A stretch of 64,000 nt of DNA from Anthostomella pinea (taxonomy: Eukaryota; Ascomycota; Sordariomycetes; Xylariales; Xylariaceae), in the NCBI GenBank assembly GCA_963556695.1, contig CAUWAG010000006.1, positions 2,914,001 to 2,978,000 on the forward strand, read 5' to 3'. The position numbers were made by a program, and so were the translations under genes. Below the pieces are notes generated by a model. That model did not search any database and was not told the origin of the DNA. It saw only the letters and a program-made list of their open reading frames with translations. Of this stretch, positions 24,801-34,902 are shown piece after piece (position 1 is the stretch's first letter; each line of letters starts with the position of its first letter).

Positions 24801-25591
24801 ACCTTACCACCTTATACTTCAATAGACCTTGGAGGGTCTATGGCACCCCTGAGACTGTGACTTCAGATCGTGGTCCCCAGTTTATTGCTGCCTTTTTAGA
24901 TGAATTAGCCAAGCTCACAGGGATGGATCTACGCCGCTTTACTACAGAGCACCCTCACACGGATGGTCAGACAGAGATCATTAACCAGTTCCTCCAGAGG
25001 AAGCTCTGACCCTTTATAAGCCACTTTTAGGATAACTGGTCTCAACTGCTGCCCTGTCTTGATTTTGCTTATGTCACACAACTTCATGCAAGTACTGACT
25101 TATCTTCAGCTGAGGTTGAAATAAGGTTTCTTTTAATCATGACATTTGACTGAGATAAACGCAGTCCCCTCTCAAGAAAGACGCCTATTACAGAGCGGCT
25201 GAGTCATTCAGACGCTCAAAAGTTTACTGAACGCCTGGTACAAGCCGTGGCAGGGGCCAAAACCAATCTCTTCAAGGCACAAGCAAAGTACAAGAAGCAG
25301 GCTGACAAGTCCCGACGACCAATTGACTGGAAGCCAGAAGATATGGTATATATACGCAAAGGAGCATGGCGTACTGACTGCCCACATGATGGGTTGGACA
25401 ACCCCTACATGGGACCATATCGGGTTGTCAAACAGATTAATGAGAACGCCTTTAAGATTGACTTACCCCCTGAGATAAACGCTCATCGGGTCATCAATGC
25501 AAGCCGCTTAATACGGTCACCAAATGACCCTGTCCCAGGTCAGGTGATCCCTCCACCGCCTCCCGTCGACATGGATGGGGTTCCTGAATAA
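21840..25591 (+). pseudogene. Gypsy pol polyprotein, interrupted by stops
   Basis: One frame with repeated stops. Protease keeps VLIDTGAEV (catalytic Asp codon at 21914) and GKQFLAAHNLL. RT (22637-23542) shows FCVDYRELNAQS, LDIRAAFHRIRM, LPFGLCNGLSTFQ, but YMEDILIFS where Gypsy RTs have Y-x-D-D. RNase H follows (23702-23992, LEIDALDGIISAALSQ). Integrase (24197-25009) has the zinc HHCC (HPGRNKM ... CAHCPECGRG), VSMDFKTMP, TSDRGPQF and HPHTDGQTEIINQ, so the D,D,E triad is visible. The last piece (25247-25591) is the integrase C-terminal fold (DMVYIRKGAWRTD ... YRVVKQINENAFKIDLP). Stops such as TAG in a QQL context look like C-to-T changes of CAG. Confidence 0.85.
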
Positions 25592-25919
25592 GAAGTTAAC
25601 AAAATTCTGTCCTCCTGCCTAACCCGGGGCAAGCTGGAGTACCAGGCTGAATGGACAGGTCATGATCCTGACCCGATGTGGTACCCAGCAGCTAACTTTA
25701 GAAACTTGGCTATACGCGTCAAAGAGTTCCATGACGCAAATCCCAAGGCACCAGGTCCCCCTCAAAGGTTACAGCAATAGATAGAGGCTGCTGCTGATAA
25801 TCAGGACCTAACTGATCATAAGGAAGACAACCTGCCTGTAAGAGGCTCTGCACAAGGAGTAAGGAGAACTCGGAAGAAATCATCATCGTAAACCGACTTG
25901 ATTAAGGGGGGGGGGGTAG

Positions 25920-26133
25920 TGTGACGGCCTGCACAGACCTTCTCACATGACAAGCGGATACTTCCCAATAAGGGAAGGATCTGACCAGAGGATCCTCTTA
26001 AAGGGGCAACCTCTCACTGTACCTATCTCTCTCTCTCTCTTCCTTTCCTCTCTAGTCTTGATATTCTCATCAATAGAGTAATAGCTGCTTGCTGCCGGCC
26101 ATGTCCCAGCTCCTCAGTACGCTCGCCGTGACA
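25920..26133 (+). repeat. 3' LTR of the Gypsy element
   Basis: 214 bp, TGTGACGGCCTGC ... CGCCGTGACA, preceded by a poly-G polypurine tract. It lacks the 370-bp insert of the 5' LTR. Confidence 0.85.
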
Positions 26134-26414
26134 AGAACCTCTACTACAGTGAAGGGGATAGGGGGCACAGATCCCATTACACCTCAGATTAGGGCCGGGA
26201 GTGCTAACTTGCGACCCCCACAGCGGCCTATCCCGCAGCAGTACACCTAATAAAACCAGCACTGCTAAAAACACTAAGAAAATATGATTTCAATACAGTA
26301 TTTACGATATCTAATGCTTCATTGCCAGTAGAAATATGTGTAAATGAACATTGTGATATTGGGTGTGAAAACTGTCCTATATCTAGGGCTGTCTCACATC
26401 TATACCCCCGCCGT
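26134..26414 (-). mobile_element. Truncated end of the pogo-like TIR element
   Basis: Reverse complement of the left end of the element at 56040: shared landmarks are the terminal ccccgccgt next to TA, gtgaaaactgtcc, and the block around gtgctaacttgcgaccccc. It is cut at 26133 by the Gypsy 3' LTR. The missing remainder is not recognisable left of 19793. Confidence 0.75.
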
Positions 26415-27230
26415 TAATGCTTTTAAAATTAAAATATTATAATTAATTAGTACTTAAAAATGCTCCATTATAATATCGTGTATTCGTAAAATTGATTTTC
26501 GTGGTATTCAAAATAGTAAAAATTCAATGTTTGAACCCAAAAATAAATTTTAAACTTTTTAAAGTTTAAAATTTCTTATTAAATAAATAACAGATTAAAC
26601 AAGCTATATAAAGCGACGTAATATTTGCTTTTACGTAAAGTATCATAAAATACTAGGTTTTCATCTTCTCTAACTTTTCAGAATTAATTATCTTAAAAAG
26701 AGATATTTTCCCAATATCTCGCATTTAATAAATAATTATTTATTAATTAAACCCTTAAGATTTCAAAGTTTTTAAGGAAGCCATTTTCTTATTCCGGTAA
26801 ATCGAACTGTTAATGTTCTAAGTTTTTAAGTCTTATCTATTTTGGTCGATTTAGTATGATAATGTAAATTTGGGGTGTTTTGGTGTAAAATAGGCATGCT
26901 TGGAGACTTATGGAGGGTGAATGTATCAAAGTCATTATTTTGGCCGATGACGACGGATCATCAGCAAGCTCAAGGAGGGCTCGGTCGCAGGAGACACCAA
27001 CTTAATAATCAGATGGATTGAGATGAAGAGATCAGGTCGGGTGGGAAGACGCACCCAGAGGCATGAATGAGAGACTCCCCCCACCCACCCCCACCCCACC
27101 ACATCCCGTGCCCATCCCCCCTGTCCATTAAATTCATTCCCTTAGTTAGTAAATTGATCCGGTGACTGCATTCACAATGCAAACACGTTTGCACCGAACC
27201 CTCATAAGTCTCCATACCCTCCTTATCCCC
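26415..27230. other. AT-rich relic and low-complexity DNA, no gene
   Basis: AT-rich decayed DNA to about 26890, then a C-rich run (ccccccacccaccccc, 27076-27094). A short motif, GGAGACTTATG-AGGG, occurs at about 26903 (+), 27200 (-) and 27389 (+). No coding sequence is supported. Confidence 0.5.
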
Positions 27231-27970
27231 TAAGCGAAAGTGCGATCATTATGAATAGAATAATGGAATAAGCGCGCTGGAATAAGCATCGAATATAAAT
27301 TTATAGCTACGAGCTGCTTATCCTTGTCTGCTTATTCTAGTATTTCTAATATCTCACGTGTGATCTAGAATTCTTCCAACATGGTGTGTACGGAGACTTA
27401 TGAGGGCTGAGTGTATCAGCTGGGCAGCCCGGTGAAGACCTTTGTGAACGTCTGGCTGCTTGTCCATGTACTGAGTGTGTATCATGGGAACAGCAGGCTG
27501 GCAGTGGTTCTGGCTGGGGCTACATGTTGCCGTAGACCACCGTCTGCTCCATTCAAGCTAGACCTGGCCAGCTGCCGTCCACAGCTCCCATTCTCCTTTC
27601 GAACGTCTAGTGCACCTCATACGTCTCATCACAAAGTACTCCTTAGGTCTTGCAAGCAATATATGTCTCAGTATTCTCGGACAGCAACTCGTCTAGCTCT
27701 CATATAAGCTCACGTCCCAGTAATCTCACCGGAATATTACCAGACAGTTCCATGCTGCAAGGCCTCATGCCATTCATGTCCAGACGTCTCTGTACCCACA
27801 TCACGTTTTCCTGTTCCCTCGTACCTTCTTAAAACCCAAACCATTCCTATAAAGTACGGGCCCACCCTCCAAGTCTATAGGCCGGCTAACTTTTCTTCCG
27901 TCCACTGCACCAGAGAATCAACATTTCCCAATGCCGACTACCATCATGTGTGGCTGCGCATGCCTAATCC
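27231..27970. other. Intergenic, 3' side of the methyltransferase gene
   Basis: Normal base composition, only short ORFs with no recognisable product. This is the transition from the transposon compartment to the gene block. Confidence 0.5.
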
Positions 27971-30316
27971 TCAGTCGATCTCCATCCCGTCCTGGGACCC
28001 AGCAGAGAGTGTTCGCGAGCTCTCGCGCGAGTAGTCCATCATAGCGGCGTTGTCGTTTTCATCCTCATCACTAATTACAACATACTCTCGATGGACGGGG
28101 ATGGATCTGTCTGCCATCTGGTGGTCCTCGTCGTCATCGATCATGATTGCATCGACATTCCGGCTTGGACGCAGGGCTGGTAGCATGTTCGGACGCAGGT
28201 TCGGAAGCACGTTGGGACGCACGTTCGGTTGTGTGTTCGAGCGCCTGTTCGCACGTGCGTTCTGTCGTATTTCCAAGCGCCTGTTCCGTCGCGTTTTCTC
28301 GTCACTATCGTCGTCGATGATGATCGCCTCGCCGTTGTTGTCGTCCAGAATGATCACATTATCGTCGTCGTCGCTACTGAGGTCAATGACCTCATCAACC
28401 ACATTATCAAGCTCCATGAGCCACTTGTGCACGCCGGCAAAAAGCACTCGAGCCGGTCCAGGCGGGAATGCATTTCCAATCTGTCTCTTGATCTGGCCTA
28501 CATTTCCCAAGAAGTCGTAGGTCGGCGGGAAGGTCTGGATGGAAGCCAGTTCGCGCAGCGTGAAGTTTCGAAGGCCATCGGGGTGGTATGAGGTCGATCC
28601 ACTGGTCGTGATGGTGCCGATCTTTTTCTCTGCGTCGTACGGACTTCTGGGGAACCGGCTATTAGGGCGAGCGGCTCGCACCGCCATCTCTAAATCGTCG
28701 TGTAGAGATGCAAATGAAGGCACGTTTCGAAGGATCCCACCCAGCGTGGATGGCTTCGGGAGCCCATTAAGGCCAGTCACGTTGTGTGTACGAGCTGGGA
28801 ATGGGGCCATGCGCTCACTAGGGCAAGACCCGATCCAGAGCAGCCGTCGGCGAGTCTGGCAAGTTCCTCCAAACTCCTGGAAAGGGAGGGTATCCCATCG
28901 AAACGAGAAGCCGTGGGAGGTGTACTGGCACACGAGCGAGTTGAAGTAGTCCTCGTTCAGGTCAAACAGAAGCCCGAACGTCTGTTCGCCAGTGCCGAAC
29001 CGGGGGCGCAGCTGCTCGAGCACCTCCTGCACGCACATCAACGCTGCGGCATTCGCGTCGTCATTCTTGCCGGGTACGGTATGCGCCGGGCTAAAGACCT
29101 GGCACGGGGGCGACGTATGAGCAACATCGACGTGATGTTTGGAACGTGCGTCTTTGCGTCCCCGCATCGATACGAAGATGTCCGATTCTTCGAGGTCGGT
29201 GTCTGAGTGGTTGACATGGTAGCTCCGACAAGCTGCCGCGTCGAAATCGCAAGCGAAGGTCATTCTGAACCCTGCTTGACGGGCGCCTTCAGAGGCACCT
29301 CCTGCTCCGCAGCATATGTCCGCCATGGTATACTTCTGTCCCATCAGTCTCGTGGTCGGAGCGGCATCCATGTCATCTTCTATGAGCTCTTCGAGAGGGA
29401 CTGTCTCTTTCCCGCAAACCCATGAACCTCCACGGACTTTCCCGCCGCGGAATCTGTTCAACAAGGTTCTGTCCGAGACTCGGAATGCTGGGTCCTTGAT
29501 GTCCTTTTCCATAAGGCGATAGACCTCGCCGGTGGGGGAGAGAGCCTTCTTTTCTCTGTAGGCAGCGGACTTGTAGTGAAAAGTTATGATCCAGCGCTGA
29601 GTCAACGGAGCCCGGTTCTCAATCGCTTCATTTGTTTTATAAAGTTTACGGTCGAAACGGTTTTCTGGGAACATGGCGTTGGTGCGATTGACTGTGCGGC
29701 GCCGGATCACCTCATCGACGTTGACTTCCTTGGCCGCCTGGATGAGCGGCTTTCGCGGATCATTCTGGTCTACCTCCAAGACAGCACAGACCTCGTTCCT
29801 CTGCTTGAGGAACATGCCTCTGAGGTGCCGGAGTCTGGTCAGAGGAATGCCACGCAGCCAGACTTCCCCGCCTTCTGTGCGTATGTAGCGGACCTCGAGA
29901 AACTGCCAGCTACGCTCTTCAGGAGGACGAGTTGGGACCTCGACAACCGTGCCTGCCTTAATCGTGTAATTACCGTGCTGGAATTCTGACAGGCGCAAGT
30001 AAGGCTCGATGGGACGGTTGCGGAGGTTGCGCCGATGTCGTAGATCCGGAGGAAGTCCGTCGTCATCAAGATCAAGGACGATTGCAGCAGGAATTTCATC
30101 GTCATCGAGACCGAGGACGATTGCAGCTTCTCTCTCCACGGAAAGCTCTCGCTGTTGACGTCGTGCTACATGTTCCTCGTCGTCGTCGATGACGACAACC
30201 CGTCGTGCTTGTCCAGTTCGGCGAGCATTGCGGATGCGTTGCTCAATACCAGACATGCGATCCTGACCCTCCTCCAAGTCATCCTCTTGGATTTGGCTGG
30301 CGCGAGAAGGAGGCAT
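27971..30316 (-). CDS. rid: RID/Masc1-type cytosine-5 DNA methyltransferase
   Basis: A 781-residue protein read without introns. It has a BAH-like region (about residues 118-190), then C5-methyltransferase motifs: SAM site MADICCGAGGASEG (331-344), catalytic loop TSPPCQVFSPAHT with Cys405, EQTFGL in place of the usual ENV motif, RRRLLWIG, and target-domain/motif IX-X sequence ending QIGNAFPPGPARVL. The PPCQ-x-FSPAHT loop is typical of the fungal RID/Masc1 group, which is needed for RIP in Neurospora and methylation induced premeiotically in Ascobolus; a role in silencing duplicated DNA is inferred from that. Long acidic tails flank the enzyme, with repeated hydrophobic-acidic motifs. An open frame extends 65 codons upstream, but only from a TTG, so the ATG at 30316 (MPPSRASQ) is preferred. 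The frame and active site look intact, next to strongly mutated repeats. Confidence 0.92.
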   Translation of the reverse strand: MPPSRASQIQEDDLEEGQDRMSGIEQRIRNARRTGQARRVVVIDDDEEHVARRQQRELSVEREAAIVLGLDDDEIPAAIVLDLDDDGLPPDLRHRRNLRNRPIEPYLRLSEFQHGNYTIKAGTVVEVPTRPPEERSWQFLEVRYIRTEGGEVWLRGIPLTRLRHLRGMFLKQRNEVCAVLEVDQNDPRKPLIQAAKEVNVDEVIRRRTVNRTNAMFPENRFDRKLYKTNEAIENRAPLTQRWIITFHYKSAAYREKKALSPTGEVYRLMEKDIKDPAFRVSDRTLLNRFRGGKVRGGSWVCGKETVPLEELIEDDMDAAPTTRLMGQKYTMADICCGAGGASEGARQAGFRMTFACDFDAAACRSYHVNHSDTDLEESDIFVSMRGRKDARSKHHVDVAHTSPPCQVFSPAHTVPGKNDDANAAALMCVQEVLEQLRPRFGTGEQTFGLLFDLNEDYFNSLVCQYTSHGFSFRWDTLPFQEFGGTCQTRRRLLWIGSCPSERMAPFPARTHNVTGLNGLPKPSTLGGILRNVPSFASLHDDLEMAVRAARPNSRFPRSPYDAEKKIGTITTSGSTSYHPDGLRNFTLRELASIQTFPPTYDFLGNVGQIKRQIGNAFPPGPARVLFAGVHKWLMELDNVVDEVIDLSSDDDDNVIILDDNNGEAIIIDDDSDEKTRRNRRLEIRQNARANRRSNTQPNVRPNVLPNLRPNMLPALRPSRNVDAIMIDDDEDHQMADRSIPVHREYVVISDEDENDNAAMMDYSRESSRTLSAGSQDGMEID

Positions 30317-31466
30317 GGTGGGGGATGCTCCAAGGAAATGAGGGAAATTGCTGGTACAACCAAGAAAAACAGTATTTAAGTAACAGGTTGGCGGCCCCTT
30401 GTCATCCGAGTAGATTGACAAGTAATGCCTGGAACGGAATGCGAAGGGTAGTCGCGAGAAGGTGTAGTAGGTGCCGACGAAAAGAGTGAGAGGCAGGTTC
30501 AGTCCATCCAAGGTATTGCGAGAGGCGAGGTGGTTATGGCGGTGGTCCCAGAGCGAAGGACAGATTCATTCAGTCCGAGGCTTGACAAGAAGTGGTGGTT
30601 GAGTTGTGACAAGATAACGGCAGGTCCAGCCTGTCCAAGGTCTGGCAATACCGAGGTCAGCTCAAGCGCTGGCAAGGAGGTGGGAGAGGACGAAGATATC
30701 AAGCTGCCATGGATCGGAAAAGGACGAAGGTAATGGCAAGCAGATATGGGATGGGAGAGGAAGGAGATGACAAGGCTGACAATTAGATGGGAGAGGACGA
30801 AGGTGACGGCAAGCTGGTATTAGATGGGAGAGGAAGAAGATGGCAAGCTTGCCTCTCAGGAAGTGACTTACTCTCTGTGTGCCTGCTCTGCCTATATGGT
30901 CAATCTCTCCGTGGCCATAGGAGGGCTACGGGCTTATAGGAGGCGGTGCCGCGAGCCCAGAGGTACCAACTCTATACTTTCCGAGGACACTTCTGGTGAG
31001 TGTAGAGGCGCTGCCGTCTTCTCCGAGTCAAACAGGAGTTGTGTAGAAGATAAAAAAGGCAGGAATGTGTTCTGACGAAAGTGGCGACCGATGCGACGCC
31101 GGAGAAATAGAGAACGCCAAATCGATTGCGAACAACTGCTGGTAAAGTGTTGAAGTTGTCAAGGAGTGCCGGAGTAGTGAGATGGAGACGGCGTTAGGTT
31201 GGAAAGTGGGAGGAATTAGACGAAGCGAAAAGAGTGGCGGCGAGGGTGGGAGGAATTAAGCGAGGTGAAAAGGGTACGTACCGATGGTTAGAGATATGTT
31301 TTCGCCTCAGGCATATGATATATAGTAGAAAGAAGCCAGGCAAGGAGGCCCGGGATGGACCAAGCGTCTTCGCCTTAGGCACGTTGGCATGGTAGGTACG
31401 GCGTGACATCTAATCGATTGAACTTTTATGAGCTACCTCCATGAGCTATCTAGCACATAGCTGTAT
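30317..31466. other. Intergenic, upstream of the methyltransferase gene
   Basis: 1.15 kb holding the methyltransferase promoter and the 3' flank of the SDR gene. It includes imperfect direct repeats of GATGGGAGAGGA (30750-30850). Short ORFs here have no recognisable product; a 71-codon minus ORF at 31194-31409 is not supported. Confidence 0.5.
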
Positions 31467-32405
31467 TTATTTTTCACCCGGTGTGTAGTACTTCCGCCAG
31501 TCATGCTCTTCCTTGAAGCCTAGCACATCCCTGATCTTCTTATTCGACAATGGCGCCTCCCATTCCCCCATCTCCCGCGTGATCTTCGTACCAGGCGCTG
31601 CCTTCTTGAGGAACTCGAGCGTCGGCTCCGTCGTCGTGATGGTGTCGTTCGTGGCGTTGAATACCTGGAAGCCTAGCCCATCCTTCTGAACGCAGAGATC
31701 ACATATCTGTCCCAGGTCCCGGGCATCAATATAGCTCCACGCATTCCGCTTCCGCGTCTCCGGCTGCCCAACGTGCTTGGGGAAGTCATGCTCATACTCG
31801 TGCGGCTCGATGACATTGCCGATGCGCAAGGCGTAGATGTCATTCCCGAACCGACGAGCGAAGCCACGTGCCACCCTCTCCCCGCAGAGCTTCGATATGG
31901 CGTACGTGTCCATGGGGTTCATGTCGTCGTCCTCACTCAACGGGAAGTGGTCGTATTCGATGTCTCCTTCCGCAAAGCACACACCGTACGTGGTCTCGCT
32001 AGACGCGATGATGATCTTCTTCACGCCGAGCTTACTAGCAGCTTCGATAACGTTGTAGGTAGAGACTGCATTGGCCTCGAAGGTCTTGTTGTCCGGCACC
32101 AGCATATTCCGCGCATGAGCCGCAAAATGAATCACGACGTCGGGCGGCTGAGGCACCTGGCCAATGTCAAAGCCAGCGAAGTTGAAGTGGGTCGTCAAGG
32201 CGTTGAAGACCTGGCCTGACTTGGTGAGGTCCGTTTTCAAGGTGAAGACGTCCGGGTTCAAGCCGTCGCCATCGGGATTCGGTAGGGGTGCCAGATCCAG
32301 GTTGAGGACCTTGTGCCCCTTCTTGAGAAGCTCCGGGATGACATGTCGTCCAGCTTTGCCGCTACCACCAGTGAAGACGATTCGTTTGCCCTGCTGTGAT
32401 GACAT
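31467..32405 (-). CDS. Extended SDR, NAD-dependent epimerase/dehydratase-like
   Basis: 312 residues, one exon. The Rossmann nucleotide site VFTGGSGKAGRHV lies at 10-22, and the active site has SSETTYG (about 135-141) and YAISK with Tyr168 and Lys172, the YxxxK pair of short-chain dehydrogenases. Length and the C-terminal substrate lobe (SYIDARDLG, FNATNDTI) place it among extended SDRs such as sugar-nucleotide epimerases and uronate dehydrogenases. The substrate cannot be told from sequence alone. It lies 390 bp downstream of a pectin methylesterase on the same strand, so a role in uronic acid metabolism is possible but only inferred from position. No signal peptide, so it acts inside the cell. 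Confidence 0.85.
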   Translation of the reverse strand: MSSQQGKRIVFTGGSGKAGRHVIPELLKKGHKVLNLDLAPLPNPDGDGLNPDVFTLKTDLTKSGQVFNALTTHFNFAGFDIGQVPQPPDVVIHFAAHARNMLVPDNKTFEANAVSTYNVIEAASKLGVKKIIIASSETTYGVCFAEGDIEYDHFPLSEDDDMNPMDTYAISKLCGERVARGFARRFGNDIYALRIGNVIEPHEYEHDFPKHVGQPETRKRNAWSYIDARDLGQICDLCVQKDGLGFQVFNATNDTITTTEPTLEFLKKAAPGTKITREMGEWEAPLSNKKIRDVLGFKEEHDWRKYYTPGEK

Positions 32406-32795
32406 CTCGACGATTGCCTTGTTCGCAACTGTTGTATTGGATTGATTGATTGCCTGTCTCGGTCAAAATACTAGTATGATATGAAAGAGCTTTGAAGTGA
32501 CGTCGCAAGTATGTTTGCTGATCATGGAATCAATGACGAAAGGGAGCAGGGGGGTGCAGGGGTTTAGCAATCGTGGGGATGCGGGGTAGCACTCAGGGGG
32601 TCGGCCCCACTTCGAGGTTCAGAGGAAAGGGGGGAGTTTTGAGTTGCCGTGAATCACTCCCTCAGTCACTTCATTCTACCTATCCAGCACTGATTTCAGG
32701 CACCTCATCTCAAATCAACCACAGGCATGGCTGTAGGTATGCATTTTACGTAGTGACCTAAGTGGCCCACCGCTCACCTGTTCAACCATAGTACC
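32406..32795. other. Intergenic, promoter of the SDR gene
   Basis: 390 bp between the SDR start and the pectin methylesterase stop. No coding or RNA feature seen. Confidence 0.5.
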
Positions 32796-34101
32796 TCATC
32801 GACCACTTCTTCCACGGCGCCTTGGAGAAAACGACACCGACTTGTCAATCCACGCAACGTTCGGCTGCGCGCCATCAGGTGTCATAAAGACATCCACAGG
32901 TGTAAGATACGGCCTGATCTCCTCCCCGCTAAACACCGTCGTGACATTGCTAGCCGCTTCAGCCGCAGCATCGTAGCCAGGACCATAGACGTCGTACACA
33001 GCCATCGTGGTATTGACGCCGATATTCCCATTGAACGTCCCAGCCCATTCGGTGTAGCCGGCCGGCAAGATGCCCGGGTCGAGATACGTATTCATGAACA
33101 CGCTGCGATGCAACGCGTTCCACGGCCTGCCGAGCGAGCACTTATCCACTATTACAGCGGCGATGGAGCTGTTGGCGGCGAGAACCTGCGAGTCGGCGAT
33201 GTAGACACCATACTTGTTGGTGAATGTCGTGTTGGTGCCCTTCCAGGCTGTGATGCCGCCTCCGCAGCTCCGCAGTGACAGGGCCGACTTCTCGATGAAC
33301 AGCGTGCCGAAGCCGTAGAGGAAGTCCGTCTCGCCTGCTACGACGGTGTCGTAGAAGTAGGCGTTGCCCAGCTTGCCAATATAGATCTGCCCGACATTAG
33401 TCGTTATGTATTGGAGAAGCTCAGGTAACAACGGGACTTACGGTATCTTGCCAGCTGTAAAAGCCACAGGAATAAAAGCCTGCGTTCGCGCGACTGACCC
33501 CCAGTGCATGCGCCGGTCCATCCGAGTACGGCGCGAACTCGTTCCGGAAGTCGATGTTGTACGCCCGGAAGTCCGTACACCCAAATGGTGTGTCATCCGG
33601 TACGGCGAAGCCCGTGGGGCCGGAGCCGGTCAACGTGGCGTTCAGGTTCGGTCCCACAGTCAGAACGCCGGTGAAGGCGTTATCGGTGAACGAGGCGTTG
33701 TGATTAGCCGAGTTCCAGTATATCTGGACATCGTTCACGGCTGAGGAGTTGTACCCAATGTCGATATATGGCTCGGATCGCCATGGACGGTCTGACGTGC
33801 CCAACAAGGTGAGCGGTCCCTGCCGGGTCACATTCAGCTGCTCGGTGTAGATTCCCGGAGCTATCAGGATTGTATAAGGAGTTGTGTCATTGGGAATTGA
33901 AGCTATCGCGCTCTGTATCGTTCGAAACGCGACGCTCTCGTTCGTCTGGCTGACGTAAAGGGTGTCTGGAGGGCAGCCTTCGAGGGGTTCTGAAGTTCTT
34001 TTCTGGCATTGCGCGAAGCTTTGTGACGGTGAATAGTTTGCAAGGGCCGCTGCTTGACCAAGCAGCAAAGGCAGAAGAGCAACCAACAAGAACGGAGTCA
34101 T
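32796..34101 (-). CDS. Secreted pectin methylesterase (CE8)
   Basis: Two exons, 34101-33442 and 33386-32796, with a 55-nt intron (GTAAGT ... CAG) joined in phase 0, give 416 residues. It hydrolyses methyl esters of polygalacturonan, opening pectin to polygalacturonases. The N-terminus MTPFLLVALLPLLLGQAAALA is a signal peptide. CE8 signatures are all present: GFYSWQDT (Gln218, Asp219) runs across the splice into IYIGKLGNAYFYDT, the second Asp is in ETDFLYG (Asp241), and GRPWN supplies Arg307 and Trp309. The splice restores the family motif QDT-[LI]-Y-x(4)-GNAYFY exactly, which supports the intron. Several N-x-[ST] sites fit a secreted glycoprotein. The C-terminal tail PRRRGRSGR is unusually basic. 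It shares a promoter region with the GH28 gene on the opposite strand. Confidence 0.92.
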
Positions 34102-34902
34102 CTTGGTATGAGTACCACGATGGATGGAGTCTCAGTAACCTGGGTACTCAGCATCAATTTCTTCAAGCTACCTATATGTCTGCCCAGAAATCAATACCTG
34201 CTTCCGACGAGGCCCCGCTGGAGGGTTCCGGCGTGGTATCGCTAGCAAATATGCATGGCCGACTAATACCACCATGCGTCCCAATCGGAATGGGGATCGC
34301 AGAGGACTGGTCTGACTGGTGGAAGAATAGCCCTATTAGTGGGAGACCTGGAGTTCTACGGGACCCGACTTGAAGTTGACAACGCCTCGTGGCGAACACG
34401 GAAGGGGGTCGCCAAAGCGGCCTGTGGACCACCACGAGCTTGCGCGTTGACGTCGTAATTGACCAGGGGTGGAAAAAATCTATCCAGGGGAGTGATGATG
34501 CCGGTGGTCCGGTGGTGCGGGGACGAAAATACAAGCTTCCCCAAAGGCGTCCCCAGATCAACCCCAGTTTCTCCAAGTTTCTCCATCCACGTACCCTGTA
34601 CACTTTATACCCGGCAGATGGTGAGCTTTGGGAACAATCGCCGACGAACTCACATCACTGGTAAGCTGTGAGTGACGGGAAAATTCACCTCGAGCTCGGT
34701 GTACCCCCAGGTGCTCATTGTCTCCTCCTGCAAGGGTCGAAGATGGGGAAATCGAGGGCCGTGAGGCAAGTGTTTTTACAGTGGGGAAAACATTCCCCTT
34801 GAATCGCATGAAAAAGACATGAGGTATATACACATCCCACGAGTCTGCCGTGATTGTGGTATTCTTGACTTCAACACTTGATCATCAAGGCCAGCAGACA
34901 CC
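34102..34902. promoter_or_regulatory. Divergent promoter of the two pectinase genes, with CreA-type sites
   Basis: An 800-bp head-to-head region. Sites matching the carbon-repressor CreA consensus SYGGRG occur at 34517-34522 (GCGGGG), 34551-34556 and 34562-34567 (CTGGGG on the minus strand, a closely spaced pair), 34705-34710 (CTGGGG, minus) and 34781-34786 (GTGGGG). Paired CreA sites are typical of glucose-repressed wall-degrading enzyme genes. Binding is inferred, and the short consensus gives chance hits. Confidence 0.5.

Larger units (their letters stand above)
19793..26133 (+). mobile_element. Ty3/Gypsy LTR retrotransposon with unequal LTRs
   Basis: A Gypsy element with 5' LTR 19793-20375 and 3' LTR 25920-26133, both starting TGTGACGGCCTG and ending GTGACA. 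Internal order is gag, protease, RT, RNase H, integrase, C-terminal domain, which is Ty3/Gypsy. A run of 13 G (25904-25917) right before the 3' LTR is the polypurine tract. The 5' LTR is about 370 bp longer because of a nested insertion at 19873-20242. No matching target duplication was found (GTTTT left, AGAAC right). Many CAG/CAA-to-TAG/TAA stops break pol, so it is inactive. Confidence 0.9.

Noticed and set aside
28050..29206. Several plus-strand ORFs of 120-156 codons
   Set aside because: They open from TTG or lie antisense to the methyltransferase and are mostly low-complexity Ser runs mirroring its acidic tail.
27971..30511. 65-codon N-terminal extension of the methyltransferase frame
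   Set aside because: It opens from TTG, which is not a usual fungal start, and the sequence before MPPSRASQ looks like an untranslated leader.
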